Assembly (NCBI RefSeq): GCF_008728515.1
Contig: NC_044986.1
Coordinates: 67,704,817 to 67,768,816, forward strand
Length of the DNA: 64,000 bases
Direction: 5' to 3'
Origin: Papio anubis
Taxonomy: Eukaryota > Chordata > Mammalia > Primates > Cercopithecidae
Of the stretch, positions 44,166 to 54,744 are shown piece after piece. Made by a program: the position numbers and the translations under genes. The notes below the pieces were generated by a model. That model saw nothing but the letters and a program-made list of their open reading frames with translations, did not search any database and was not told the origin of the DNA. Position 1 is the first letter of the stretch. The number at the start of each line of letters is the position of its first letter.

Positions 44166-44583
44166 GAGGGTGGAGCTCGGTAGCTCAGCCATAGCTAGGC
44201 TCAGCCCAGTCAGTGGGCGTGGGTCCCTGCCCAACTTGCTGAGGGTCTCCAGGGTACGTTCTGCCCACCTCCTGAGTTTGGGGTAGACAGCCACGGGGGC
44301 TGGATAGGGGCAGCTCCGAGTGCCAGTAACAGCACAGTTTGGGTTTGAGCTGGAGCCTTTAAGGGACAAACAAGCCAGCTGCCAGGCAGGAGCTTCATCA
44401 CGGTAGCTCCTGATGGAGAGAGGTGGGGGGCATGAAGCATCAGGAGCAGAGGCACTGATGCCCTCTCCTTCCTGTGGCCCAGCATGGGGGTGGCCACTGC
44501 TCCGGCCCCTGCCCAGGGGCTGGCTTCTCTGCTTTTGCCAGCTGCCTCCAGCGCTCCTGTTTCCATGCCTGACATCCAAAACT
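44166..44583. other. Unique DNA
   Basis: Nothing recognised. Minus-strand open frames to 154 codons lack domains. Confidence 0.5.
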
Positions 44584-44625
44584 CAGCTGGAGAAACCACA
44601 CCTGAGAAATCCGGCATTCCATTCC
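44584..44625. promoter_or_regulatory. E-box/RUNX/ETS/TEAD motif block
   Basis: CAGCTG (44584-44589), RUNX core AACCACA (44594-44600), ETS-type ATCCGG (44609-44614) and two overlapping TEAD-type CATTCC words (44615-44625) sit within 42 bases of unique DNA. Functional role is inferred only from motif packing. Confidence 0.35.
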
Positions 44626-45535
44626 TTGCCAGGGGCCTCCGGATAGGGGAGGCAAGCAGGAGTGCTCATCACCGCCTTTCCCCGCAACCCCAGGGAGGAG
44701 GTGGAGTGGGTGGAGGCGAGAGAGGCAGGCTGGGCCCGGGAGCACAGAGGCCTCTAATGGCACTGGGTGTGGCCCATGGTCCCTCTGGCTGGCTGCCTTG
44801 TTTCCTAATTAAAGTGCCCTTCTGAAAATGCCCTCCAGTCCAGGCCCAGCACTGCTGGGTGAGGCAGGCACCTCCCAAAAAATCTCAGCAGTTTTCCTGC
44901 CTTTCCTGCAGGGCCTCTGGGCTCAGGACCTTTGGTCATCTGGGGGAGGCTGGGGGGCGTCAGGGTTGTGTTCACCCTGTTATCATCACTGGGCTCCCAG
45001 AAGCTGCTCTCTGCGATCCCTTTGCTGAGGGCAGCAGGCCGTCCTCATTAAAGAGCCTCGGCAGCCAGGATCAAAGGCGCTATTGAAGAGGCTCCTAAGA
45101 GCTGGGGGACGCCAGGGCCAGAAGATGGGAGGAGGAGGTAGCAAGGAGACTGAGTCACTGCAGGCCAATTGTGGTGAGTGGGCAGTGGGTGGCTGGAGCC
45201 AGGTTTTCGGGCTGGGAGGGAAGCCCAGCCAAGAGGCCCAGGAAGGGGCGGGCAGGCAGCTGGGAGCCATGCAGAGAAGTTGCTGCTGTTGCGCTGGGAC
45301 ACCTCCGCCGCTGAGCAAACCTGCACCCCCGCAGCCCTTACGAAAACCACCTTCTGGTGAGGGCAGCAGAGCAGCCGGCTGGTTCGCTATTAGGGGCCAG
45401 CGTGGGAATAGGGAGAGGATGGGACCTTGAGTCCAAATCTTTCCATTCGGGAAGCCCATAATTGACAGGGCTGCACTGAGGGTGGCACGCTGGCAGTACC
45501 TAGAGGCTGTTATTATGGAATAAGGGCCCCTCAGT
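44626..45535. other. Unique DNA
   Basis: No gene recognised. A TCF/LEF-type word GATCAAAGG lies at 45069-45077 and an AP-1 heptamer near 45150. Confidence 0.5.
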
Positions 45536-45605
45536 TCTTTAGGCAAGTCACCCCAACTCTCTGGACCCTGTTTTTCCCTTGGGTTAAGTGAGGGTGAATA
45601 GAATA
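45536..45605 (+). repeat. MIR SINE fragment
   Basis: TTTAGGCAAGTCACCCCAAC, TCTCTGGACCCTGTTTTTCC. Confidence 0.7.
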
Positions 45606-46094
45606 GGGATTAATCAGATGGGGAGGGGGTGGAATATCTTTATCACTTGATTGGTTGTGGCTGAGTATAGTCCTGTGCTGAGAAGGAAGCCTTGTCCAGA
45701 TGTACCACACTTGATTAGTGATGCCTGCCAAAGCCTCAGGATTGGCCAGGTGGCCGTGCATTTGCCCCTAGACTAGATTTACTCTATAGCCCTTGCACAC
45801 TCTAATATCCTGAGATTCTGAGGCTGACAAGGCCCGGGCTGGCATGGAAAAGACCTCTCAAATGCTGGCCCTGACTTCCCCAAAGGACATCCTTCCCTGA
45901 GACGTCAGTGGAAATCTGAGCCTCAATTTCTTCATCTTTCAAAGGGAGAGAAGGACTCAGCTGGACCTCTGACCTGCTTCAACCTGCAAACCACATCATT
46001 CTTAGTATTAACCGAGTCCTTCCTTGTGCCCCTCCTTGTGCACAGTGCAGTGAGGGGTGCAAGATGGAGTGTACCTACACTCTGGAGTCTTGCC
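45606..46094. other. Unique DNA
   Basis: Possible decayed MIR text at 45905-45960. Otherwise nothing recognised. Confidence 0.45.
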
Positions 46095-46275
46095 CTGTGC
46101 AGGCCTGGCTGGAGCCCTGCATCTGCCTCTTACTGGCTGTGTGACTGGGGACAAGTTACTTTAAGCACTGAACCTTGGTTAGTAAAATAGGGGTAATGGT
46201 ACCTGTCCACAGGGTTGCTGTGCCCATTGAATACAACTACGTAAAGCCTGTGACCCCAGGCCTGGCACAGAACAC
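46095..46275 (+). repeat. MIR SINE
   Basis: CTCTTACTGGCTGTGTGACT, AAAATAGGGGTAATGGTACC and CCCAGGCCTGGCACAGAACA. Confidence 0.85.
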
Positions 46276-46539
46276 CCAGCCCTTAGATTGGAGAAGGGGT
46301 AGAAGAGAGACCTCAGTTGACTTCTTTGCCTATTCTGACCGTGGCTTTGGATGGGAATTTGGATGGGGGTGGGGCGGGGTAGGGGGGAGGTGGGAAGATA
46401 GTTTCAAAGCAACACAGGCCCAGACTGTTTGCTCTCAACTCTCCAGAGACCGCAGCCCCAGCCTGAGCTGGCTTCTCCATAAACTCCCGGTCCCTTCCTT
46501 TAACCAGCCCCATAAAAAGGGAGTGGGGCAGGAGGGAGT
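46276..46539. other. Unique DNA
   Basis: Nothing recognised. Confidence 0.5.
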
Positions 46540-46670
46540 CCGGCTGTAGACTTTGTAATTTGGCTTGGAGGTGGCTCCTGTTCGTTTTAACCAGGCTGTA
46601 ATTACGGCTGGCACCCGACACCCCCTCATTACCGGAGCCTGGAAGGAGGACTCTAATTATAGCATACTGG
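46540..46670. promoter_or_regulatory. Homeodomain-motif block, candidate CNE
   Basis: Two TAATTA cores (46599-46604 and 46654-46659), plus TGTAATTTGG (about 46555) and CATTACC (about 46627), lie in a GC-rich repeat-free stretch. TAATTA is the classic paired/LIM/HOX homeodomain site. Enhancer role is inferred. Confidence 0.35.
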
Positions 46671-46902
46671 GTCCCGGCTGGAGTGGGCTGGGGGAGGGAG
46701 ACCACAGTGGAGGCCTGTGTAGGCAGAGAGGGACTCTGAGCTGGCTGGGGGGATGGGGCAGGGCCGGGGTTGGGCGGGGGGCTGTCCTGGGTTCCTCGTT
46801 TCTCTTGCTTTCAGAGTCATCGTTGGGAGGGATGGGGCATAGACCCAATCCAGGCCATTTCCTTGGGGAGAACAGGACCTAGAGGAGCCCGCCAAGGAGA
46901 TT
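46671..46902. other. Unique DNA
   Basis: Nothing recognised. Confidence 0.5.
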
Positions 46903-47480
46903 CATTCATTCATGCATGAAGGATTTATTAAGCATCTACTGTGTGCCAGGCTGGCACTGGGTTACAGCAGTGGGTAAACACGTGCCATCCAGCCAGAAAT
47001 GGTGTTCAGGAAGAAAGCACAGTAAAGCCGTCTTGCTGCTGGGAATGTCTGAAGAAGTCCACATTGATGGCAAATGGCCACCGCTGTGAGCCTTGATTAC
47101 CCTCTAGTCACCCCAGTCACTCCCCTGAACCCCCCGGGCCTCACTTGGCACAGCAGGGCTCCAGGACCCTCCCCCAGAACCCTGTCAGATTGTTGGCTGC
47201 CCACGCAGGTTAAATGTTGTGTGGCTGTCACTGAGCCTCTTCCCTGGGACCACAGAGTCGATGGGGGCACAAACCTTAAAGGAAATACACAAATAAGTAT
47301 ATAACTTGAAAAGGTAATGAGGGCAATAAGGAAAAGAGATGCCAGAAGAAGAGCCAGGGCGCTGGTTTAGGTGGGAGGGGTGCAGTCAGGGCTCTCTGGG
47401 GAAGTGACCTTTAAGGTGAGACCTGAAGAAGGAACAGGGTTTAGCCAGGTAGGAGTGGAAAGGCAGTATTCCAGGTGTCT
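46903..47480 (+). repeat. Ancient interspersed repeat, interrupted
   Basis: Starts TTCATTCATTCATGCATGAA, GGATTTATTAAGCATCTACT and GTGTGCCAGGCTGG, then resumes at about 47275 with AAATACACAAATAAGTATAT, CTGGGGAAGTGACCTTTAAG and GGTGAGACCTGAAGAAGG. Unrelated sequence of about 270 bases lies between. Same family as 53980-54386, name uncertain. Confidence 0.65.
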
Positions 47481-47554
47481 CCACGGAGGCTTGCAGCCTG
47501 GGCATCCTACGTTCTGAGGTGTCCCCACGCTGGGGTGGAGGCAGTGGGGTTTCT

Positions 47555-47720
47555 CCTGCTTGTCATACAAAGAGCACGGGACTAAGTCTATAGACTTGGT
47601 GCTCAGGCCCAGCTCTGCCAGAGAACTGTGTGGCCTCAGGCTAGTCACACCCTTTGTGGGCCTCAGTTTTCCCATCTGTCCAAAGGGAGGCCCCTTCAGG
47701 CCACTGGCCCTCCCTCTCCA
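47555..47720 (+). repeat. MIR SINE
   Basis: ACAAAGAGCACGGGACTAAG, GTGTGGCCTCAGGCTAGTCA and CCTCAGTTTTCCCATCTGTC. Confidence 0.85.
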
Positions 47721-47929
47721 AGCCTGAGGATTTGAGGAGTCCAGCAAGTCCTGTTCAAATGCCACTTTTCCGGATGCCCCTGATGACTGAAAGGCAGCCA
47801 GGGCAGTGGGGAGGGGGCCAGAGAGCTCGAACTGAGAGCTCCAGACATCCCATCCCCTTCTCTGAGTTATTAAGAGCCACCCGGAAGCAGACACAAAGGG
47901 AATTGTCCTGAGCTAGAGTCAGCCCCCAG
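47721..47929. other. Unique DNA
   Basis: Nothing recognised. Confidence 0.5.
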
Positions 47930-48090
47930 CCCCCAGCCGAGAACAATCAGAGAGGAAAACCAAGGCCATTTGTCCAACATGGAGTGCGGCAGTGACGGCG
48001 GCTGGGAAAATGCCGAGTATTTCTCAGCTAAAATTAGCCACCTACTAAACCTTTACATCAAGGGCAACCTGAAGCCTCTATTGTTTTGAA
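47930..48090. promoter_or_regulatory. SOX-type motif block, candidate CNE
   Basis: GAACAAT (47941-47947) and ATTGTT (48080-48085) are oppositely oriented SOX-type sites bracketing repeat-free sequence with TGACGGCGGC, AATTAGCC and TTTACATCAAGGG words. Composition and lack of repeats look like a conserved element, unproven. Confidence 0.35.
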
Positions 48091-48489
48091 CTTGGAATCC
48101 CAGAGGACTTGGGGGCAGGGCTTCAGGAGAAGCAAATGACCATCCCCTCTCCCAGGGGCTGGGCCAGCCAACACCAAGCCAACCCTTGAGCCACAGGGGT
48201 GCCCAGTAGGGTACCAGGGGACAAACGGACAGACAGACAGGGAGGGAGTCTAGCTGCCCAAGGTTACCAAGCGTTGGTGGCTGACACAGCTTCTGGTTGC
48301 CCCATTTGAGACATTCTTCCTTCACCAGTGATACTGATATACTCTGAGCTAAATGGGTGGCAGGGAATGGGGAATGTGGAACTAGAAGGAATTGCTGGAA
48401 ATATAAGAAAATAATTCTTTATCCTTTCCAGAGGAAGCAGTCAGTGTGGGCATCCCTATTTGCTAATGGTAGACAGTTCCTGCCACTGG
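48091..48489. other. Unique DNA
   Basis: Nothing recognised. Confidence 0.5.
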
Positions 48490-48655
48490 GGTGGCAAACC
48501 TGCCTTAGAATCTTTCCTCTGCCACTTAGTAACTGTCTGACTTTGCACAACTTTAGATAAACAATAGAGATGGCTATTGATACCAACCTCATAGGATTGC
48601 TGCAACAATTAAATGAGATAATATAGAAGATATAGGTATTAGCAATGGTAATTAT
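48490..48655 (+). repeat. MIR SINE
   Basis: CTCTGCCACTTAGTAACTGT, ACCAACCTCATAGGATTGC and TGCAACAATTAAATGAGATA. Confidence 0.85.
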
Positions 48656-48669
48656 AAAACAAGAATGCC

Positions 48670-48830
48670 GCTTTTATTCATTAAGTCTTTTTAACATGCC
48701 CAGCACTCCTCTAAGCTCATTGTGCGTATTAACGTGTCTAATCCATACTAGAAATATTATGACCCCATTCTGCAGAGAAGGAAATGGAGGCCCGGAGAGG
48801 CAATTTTGCAGGAACACAGGTGATGGCCAT
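48670..48830 (-). repeat. MIR SINE, antisense
   Basis: GCCCAGCACTCCTCTAAGCT, ATGACCCCATTCTGCAGAGA and AGGAAATGGAGGCCCGGAGA. Confidence 0.85.
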
Positions 48831-49059
48831 CATTTATTGTTATTGCCACACAGCAGGTCCTGATTCAGGCTCAGATAGCTAAAGCCTGGCACCATGCTGC
48901 TGTGTAATTCCTTCAGCTCCTTTTGAAAAGTCTCCAGCTGAATCATAGAAGTGTTAAGGAAAAGGAAGCTGACATATGTTAAGCACCATTATGTGCACTA
49001 AGCGTTTGATGTTTCTGTCGGGAGGCAAGAGAGCATAGAACCGTGTGTGGACTGGCAGC
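48831..49059. other. Mostly unique DNA
   Basis: A weak MIR-like word lies at 48965-49005 (GTTAAGCACCATTATGTGCA). Nothing else recognised. Confidence 0.45.
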
Positions 49060-49205
49060 AGCACCTAGACATTTCTTAGAAATGCACATTCTCAAGGCGT
49101 ACCCCACACCGACTGAATCAGAACCTCGGGGCAGGAGCCTGGGTTCTACCAAGCACTCCAGGTGGTCCTCGTGCAGGCCATGGTTTGAGTACCACTGGCG
49201 CCAAG
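49060..49205 (+). mobile_element. MER5-like DNA-transposon fossil
   Basis: CATTTCTTAGAAATGCACAT, GACTGAATCAGAACCTCGGG and GGTTTGAGTACCACTGGCG follow the MER5A order. Confidence 0.85.
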
Positions 49206-49223
49206 GTTAAAGAGGATGGGCTT

Positions 49224-49367
49224 GGCCGGCCGCCGTGGCTCATACCTGTAATCCTAGCACTTTGGGAAACCGAAATGGGAGGATTGCTGGAACCCAGGAG
49301 TTTGAGACCAGCCTGGGCAACATAGTGAGACCCCTGTCTCTATAAAAAAAAAAAAAAAAAAAAAAAA
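49224..49367 (+). mobile_element. Alu left monomer (FLAM or AluJ)
   Basis: Single left-arm monomer from GGCCGGCCGCCGTGGCTC ending in a 23-A tail. Imperfect duplication GAGGATGGGCTT / GAGTATGGGACTT flanks it. Confidence 0.92.
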
Positions 49368-49600
49368 GAGTATGGGACTTAGAGTCAAGGAGACCCAGAT
49401 TCAAATGCTGACAACCCTGCTCTGTGACATTAGGCAAGTAACTTAACCTCCCTGTGCCTGCAAACTGGGGCTAATGGTAAGAATACCTACCAGAAAGAGT
49501 TGTTGGGAGGATCCAGTTAGATAATTATGCCAAGTACTTGGCACAGTACCTGAGAGCTAGTTAGCACTGTAAATGGTAGCTGTTAACTCATTACCTGAAT
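49368..49600 (+). repeat. MIR SINE, near complete
   Basis: GGACTTAGAGTCAAGGAGAC, TAGGCAAGTAACTTAACCTC and TACTTGGCACAGTACCTGAG. The Alu monomer inserted at its 5' end. Confidence 0.9.
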
Positions 49601-50289
49601 TACCTGCTAGCGCTGAAGAGGTACTAAAGGGAAAGGTGGATCTTTGTGGCCAGGGAAGCCATTTAATCCCAGCTGGAGTGAAGCTTCCTCTCTAAGGCAA
49701 CCTGGCGGGAGTGGAGGCCCGGGTAACAAAAGTAACCCTTGCAGACTGAGGACATCAGGGGTGGCTGGGATGGACACTTCCTCCCCACCTGGGCTGCCCT
49801 GTCTAGCAGGGGCTCTCCCTGTCTTCCCTGAGCTTATGATGCCAACCAAAGAGATGCATGAACTAAGAACTTTTCTCCCCCACTGTCTCAGGGAAACCAG
49901 CTCTGAGAATGACAGTGTGGTGATGTGGCGATCCCCAGACCCTGGGCTCATGGGGGCCTCGGCTGCATGCTGTGACCTGGCGGCTTCTGGGAGCATGTCT
50001 TTGCTCTCTTCCCCTCCACCCATGTGTTTTCAACGGCTGCTTGGAGGCCTCAGGGGAGCCGTGCGCTCCTCTTCCATGCCTTCCTCCCTAAGGAGAGGCT
50101 CCTGGGCCAGCTGGGCAGCGAGCACAGCGGACGGGCCCCACCTTCCCTGTGCTTCCACTGCTTGGTGAGGGCCTGCCCAGCCTCTGGGAGCCCCAGGCTC
50201 TTGGTGAGGCACCCCACCTCGACTGCTGGCTGTCCCCAGGTCCCCTATGCTGACCACACGCCTTAGTGTGATGCCACACTTTCTTTCAC
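49601..50289. other. Unique DNA
   Basis: Nothing recognised. The 174-codon open frame (49644-50168) has no domain. Confidence 0.5.
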
Positions 50290-50400
50290 ACCTCTCGCTT
50301 CTAACTGTCTCTGTGAGGTGGGAACGGTGATGGTGTACCCATTCTACAGAGAAACGAACCAAGGCCCCAGGAGCTAAGGCTAGGGCCCAGAGTCACCCAC
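50290..50400 (-). repeat. MIR SINE, antisense
   Basis: GTGTACCCATTCTACAGAGA, AACGAACCAAGGCCCCAGG. Confidence 0.7.
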
Positions 50401-50529
50401 TGAACGGGTGGCCCAAAAGTGTTCTGGTATTTCCTGTCACTGGGTCGTGCTTCTGTCCTTTCTTTTTTTTACCCCTACCTCATACTTTCTTATCCTCCTC
50501 AAGAAATCCCTAGAAAGGAACTGACAAAC
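50401..50529. other. Unique DNA
   Basis: Nothing recognised. Confidence 0.4.
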
Positions 50530-50665
50530 TGAGTGCCTGTCGTGTACCAGGCTCATTTCATGAGATCCTGCAGCTGTGAGGGGAACCAGGCTCAGAGACA
50601 GGGGGTGGCTCCCCCAGCGAATGGAGGCAGGATGGGATTGAAGCAGGTCCCACACACTCCAGAGC
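50530..50665 (-). repeat. MIR SINE, antisense
   Basis: AGTGCCTGTCGTGTACCAGG, then AACCAGGCTCAGAGACAGGG. Confidence 0.7.
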
Positions 50666-51127
50666 ACCTTCTCCTTGGCTAACCTCCTGCAGGTTTTGGG
50701 CTTTTTGCTCCGCTTCATCCTCCCGGCATCCTGGTGCCCCTCCCAGAGGAGCCCTCTCATGGTGTCCTCAGCTGGATGCCTGCCCTCTGACCCTTGCACC
50801 CTTCCTCTGCTGCTCACTGAGAGGACATGGGGAGCAGGCCGAGCCCTGAGCCAAGGCGGCCCCGCGATTACATCAGCAGGTGCAAACAAGCAGGCAGGAG
50901 CAGGGACGGGTGTCCCTCAGGGCTGGAGATGGTGCTCCATCCGCCCCACGCGAGTCTGTTTCATTCCCTCCTTCTAGCTTGCATCAGCCTTTTGCAGCTC
51001 TGTGTCATCACAGAGTGGGCCAAGGCAGCGGCTGGGAGGCTGGGGCAGGGGTGGAGGCGAGATGTGGGGCTCACCAGGGCCCTGGCAGCCTGGAAGGTCC
51101 ACTCACTGTTTCTTCCCGAGAATAGAG
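50666..51127. other. Unique DNA
   Basis: Nothing recognised. Confidence 0.5.
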
Positions 51128-51129
51128 TA

Positions 51130-51481
51130 CAATAGTCCCCACTTACTCAAGGTCTCCCTGTCCACAGTTCAGTTACCCATGGCCAACTACAACACCAATA
51201 TATTAAACAGAACATTCCAGAAATCAGCAGTTCACACATTTTAAATTGTGTGCGATTCTGAGTAGCATGATGGAATCTCCCACCACCAGGATGGGAACCA
51301 TCCCTTTGTCCAGGGTGTCCACACTGTATACACCACCTGCCCCTTAGTCACTCAGTGGCTATCTCTGTTATCAGATCAAAAAAAAAAAAAAAAAAGTCTA
51401 TCTACAGCTTGGTACTATTCAAGTTTTCAGGCATCCATGGGGGGTCTTGGAATGTATCCCCCACAGATACGGGGACTCCTG
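51130..51481 (+). mobile_element. Tigger1-type MITE (TcMar-Tigger), TA-flanked
   Basis: 352-base element with terminal inverted repeats (5' CAATAGTCCCCACTTACTC, 3' GATACGGGGACTCCTG), TA on both sides (51128-51129 and 51482-51483), and the Tigger 5' region (TTCCAGAAATCAGCAGTTCA, CCTTTGTCCAGGGTGTCCAC). The transposase gene is absent, so it is an internally deleted, non-autonomous copy. An A17-18 run marks the middle. Confidence 0.92.
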
Positions 51482-51544
51482 TAATAGAAGTTGGCTAGTG
51501 CCTAGGGCTTCCCAGTGGCAAAATATTTTTGTAGTTCTGACTTT

Positions 51545-51665
51545 GGTGTTTCCAACAGCCCTGTCAGTCAAAGCAAGTAGAAGTAGTCCCATTTCTCACA
51601 AAGGAAAATTGAGGCCCAGAGGGAAGTGGCTGCCCGGGGCTGTCTCGTGAGTCACTGACAGCACC
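51545..51665 (-). repeat. MIR SINE, antisense
   Basis: CCCATTTCTCACAAAGGAAA, ATTGAGGCCCAGAGGGAAG. Confidence 0.75.
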
Positions 51666-52040
51666 AACTCATTTCACCTTAAGAAACGCATGGGATTATA
51701 AGAGTTTGGAGATTGAAAAATCCCTATAGTCGTCAAGGTGGAAGTAGTTAAAGCCTGCTTCCTAGAGGGAGTGAGCTGGTTCCTTGGCCGAGGAGGAGAG
51801 AGCTACTGAAAGAGCTATGGATTGATTTTTGCACTGATGCTGGGTGGGCAGGCAAAGGGACCATTACATGGCTATGGGGGTAGGCTGGAGGCAGACTGGG
51901 CACTGGTCTAAGAGTCTCGATGTCTGAATTCTTAACCTTGAAACTTTGCTGTGAGCTTTCCACTGGTGGAACTGAAGCTTGATCATTGCTCTCTGAGCCT
52001 CACCACAGGAATGGTCAAGAGGAGGCCCCCAGGAAGTATT
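51666..52040. other. Unique DNA
   Basis: Nothing recognised. Confidence 0.5.
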
Positions 52041-52074
52041 TGATGAATGAGTGAATGAATGAATGAATGAATGG
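52041..52074. repeat. (GAAT)n microsatellite
   Basis: About eight GAAT/GAGT units, probably grown from an L2-type 3' end (AGTATTTGATGAATGAG precedes it). Confidence 0.9.
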
Positions 52075-52244
52075 GAGTGAGTGCTTTCTCACCATCTGCC
52101 TCCCTCGAAGTGCACCTGCGCAGCCACACAGGCCTTCCCCTTGGCCAGTGCCACCTGTCTCCCCACATCTCACCCGCTGACAACTCAGCTGCTCACCCAA
52201 ACCCAGGGCCGGGGTCTTTCCCAGAACTGGGACCAGAGAGGCAA

Positions 52245-52350
52245 ACACAGGAACTATGGCCTACATGCCAGGATGCCCACATTCCAGTCCTGGCTCGGCC
52301 TCCTAGCTGCTGTGTGACCTCAGGCAAGTTGCTACCCCTCTGAGGTCCCC
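52245..52350 (+). repeat. MIR SINE
   Basis: CTAGCTGCTGTGTGACCTCA, GGCAAGTTGCTACCCCTCTG. Confidence 0.85.
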
Positions 52351-52739
52351 AGGATGTTCCCAGGACTCTGAGTCTACAAGGCCTGCCCTCCCCAGGGCCC
52401 ATGGAACCTGAGCCCCAGTCCTGCCTTGGGAATAGAGGCCAGAGATGGCTGCCTTCCTCCCTCACCCCTGGGGACTGAGCAGGAATCCAGGTGGCTTCCA
52501 GATTCAGAAAACTCCAAAGGGAAGCCCCTACCCAGTTCCAAGGACCCCTTCTACTCACCCCCCAATGCCAGGCACTCTCAGGGGCTAGTTCTCCCTCTCC
52601 CCATGGCACCATCTCTACCTCTGTTTCTCTCTCCCATTTGCCCTCCCCTTCTCATGCCCATTTCACAGATCGGCAAAGGCCAGAGTCTGGCCACCCCTTG
52701 TTCTCTGTCCCTTCTGTGACTTCCTTTATGCCAGTGTGA
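52351..52739. other. Unique DNA
   Basis: Nothing recognised. Confidence 0.5.
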
Positions 52740-52835
52740 TGCCGAGATAGGAGTGACGCTGCAGCCACAGACTGGTTGTTTGCCCTTGCACAAGTCATTG
52801 CCCTTCTCTGGCCTCAGGGTCCCCGACTGGAGGTG
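52740..52835 (+). repeat. MIR SINE fragment
   Basis: GACTGGTTGTTTGCCCTTGC, ACAAGTCATTGCCCTTCTC. Confidence 0.7.
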
Positions 52836-52881
52836 AAGGACTTGGATGCAGTATTGAGGGCCCCATAGCCCAGGGTCTGAA

Positions 52882-52895
52882 CTGCCTCCTGGTGG
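52882..52895 (-). promoter_or_regulatory. CTCF-type motif, one mismatch
   Basis: The minus strand reads CCACCAGGAGGCAG, matching CCASYAGRKGGCRS except one position (A for K). It faces left, opposite to the motif at 54829. Confidence 0.35.
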
Positions 52896-53699
52896 TGGTG
52901 CTGACAGCAGGCAGCAGGCAAGGACTGCAGCAGTTTTTCCCCTTGGAAATGTGTTTGGCCGTTGCCTCCCCTTTGCAAGGAAGGGTTGTTCGGTTCTAGA
53001 GTGTGGCGCTGAGGGAGGCAGGGGAAATTTGTGTGCCCTGGGTGCTCTAAGAACAGCCTTAACCGTGGACTTTCAGGGCAGCATGGGGGTGTAGGCACCC
53101 TGTCTGGCCTAGTCCGGGCAGCCCCCAGACCCAAGACTGTACCAAGGCATTTTGGGCTTTTCTGGGAGAAAGTGACAGGACACTGGGCATCTTCCTGCCC
53201 AGAACCCAAACACACAGCCAACTTGACGGCATTGCCAGGCTCACTCCCCATGCCAGCTCTGTGTCCTTCAGCTCCTCCAGCAACCTGAAACGCGTGGCAG
53301 GAGCAGGCAGCCCAGCTGGCCCTCGCCCGTCTGACACGTGTGACCATGCGGGGGTGGAGGTGGGGAGACGGAGAGAGATGCCCAGCATGCTCTGCTTATG
53401 ATTCAAAAGTCCTCAGTCAACAGCCTTTAAGGGAAAGCACAGGATATGCAACTTACATGGTGAGACCAGATTTAGGTAACTAAATATTTGTGCATCTAAA
53501 AAAGTCAGAGAGGATCAACATCCAGTGTAACTCAGCTGGGGTGGGAATGGGGTGGCTTTTATTTTCATCTTTTTTTTTTCTAGATTGTTTACAGTGAGGC
53601 TACTTACCTTTGTAATCAGAATAAACCCAAAAATCTGTTTTCACTTAAAAAAAAAAAAGGAGTTTAGAAAAATGAAGTCCCCGCCGCCCCTTTCCTGGG
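52896..53699. other. Unique DNA
   Basis: A/T-rich patch with T- and A-runs at 53460-53670, possibly a very old repeat. Otherwise nothing recognised. Confidence 0.45.
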
Positions 53700-53825
53700 A
53701 GTCTGCTGCACAGTTTCTCTTTCTGGCTCTGCTGCTCAGGTGCTGTGTGATCTGAAGCCAGACCACACCCTCTCTGGTCTCCATCCTCGAGGGCAGCTAT
53801 TAGATGGTCTCTGAAGTTCCATCAG
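53700..53825 (+). repeat. MIR SINE
   Basis: GGTGCTGTGTGATCTGAAGC, CTCTCTGGTCTCCATCCTCG. Confidence 0.75.
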
Positions 53826-53979
53826 TTAGTGGAGTCCCGCAGCATGGAATTTCCCAAGGGATGGGCTTCTGTAGCCCACGTCAGCCCTCTTACCCGCCCT
53901 CCACTGCCCAAACCCCCTCTGACTGCTCCCTCCCCACTCCACCTGCCACCCCAGTGCTTGTCCTGTGTCCGCAGTGGAC

Positions 53980-54386
53980 CCATCTACACCACAAACAAGA
54001 TTCCCAGGCCCTCGAGGAACTTGCCTTCCAGAAAGCAGACTTGTCCAGAAACAGACAGCAAGCTAACAAATGCATACACAAAGAAGGTCATTCCAGAGGG
54101 AGGTGAGCCTGCCAAGGGGGAAAAAGGCATTGGGGAGATAGCACGGGGAGGGTAGAGGATAGTGCATTTTCACTGGGTGGTCAGGGAAGGCCTCGCTGGA
54201 GAGGAAGCATTTAAGTTGGGATCTCAATGACAAAGAGCCAGCCAAGAGAATATGTGTGTGTGGGCAGGGTTGGGGGAGGCGCTCCAAAAGAAGAGACCAG
54301 CAGAGGCGCTGAGGCTGGAACAAGCAAGGCATGTCCCAGGGAAACACGCCTGGTGGGGCTTGGAGCACAGTGAAAGATAGGTGAGT
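53980..54386 (+). repeat. Ancient interspersed repeat, split by Alu
   Basis: CGAGGAACTTGCCTTCCAGA, then GGTCAGGGAAGGCCTCGCTG, then GAGCCAGCCAAGAGAATATG, then GCGCTGAGGCTGGAACAAGC. Resumes briefly after the Alu (about 54745-54800). Same family as 46903-47480, name uncertain. Confidence 0.65.
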
Positions 54387-54650
54387 TGGCCAGGCGCAGT
54401 GGCTCACTCCTGTAATCCCAGCACTTTGGGAGGCCAAGGCAGGTGGATCACCTGAGGTCAGGAGTTCGAGACCAGCGTGGGCAACATGGTGAAACCCCCT
54501 CTCTACTAAAAACACAAAAAATAGGTGGGCGTGGTGGCATGTGCCTGTAATCTCAGATACTTGGGAGGCTGAGGCAGGAGAACCCAGGAGGTAGAGGTTG
54601 CAGTGAGCTGAGATCATACCACTGCACTCCAGCCTGGGTGACAGAGTGAG
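54387..54650 (+). mobile_element. AluS
   Basis: Sense dimeric Alu with an internal deletion near 54580. Target duplication GATAGGTGAGT (54376-54386) and GATTGGTGAGT (54745-54755), one mismatch, with the tail and microsatellite between body and duplication. Confidence 0.95.
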
Positions 54651-54744
54651 ACGGAAGGCAGGAAGGCAGGCAGGCAGGCAGGCAGGAAAGAAGGAAGGGA
54701 GGAAGGGAGGGAGGGAAGGAGGGAGGGAGGGAGGGAGGAAGATT
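54651..54744. repeat. GGAA/GGCA/GGGA microsatellite replacing the Alu tail
   Basis: A 90-base run of GGNA tetranucleotides starts where the Alu poly(A) should be, with at least six GGAA words. It lies inside the Alu's target duplications, so it evolved from the tail. Confidence 0.96.
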
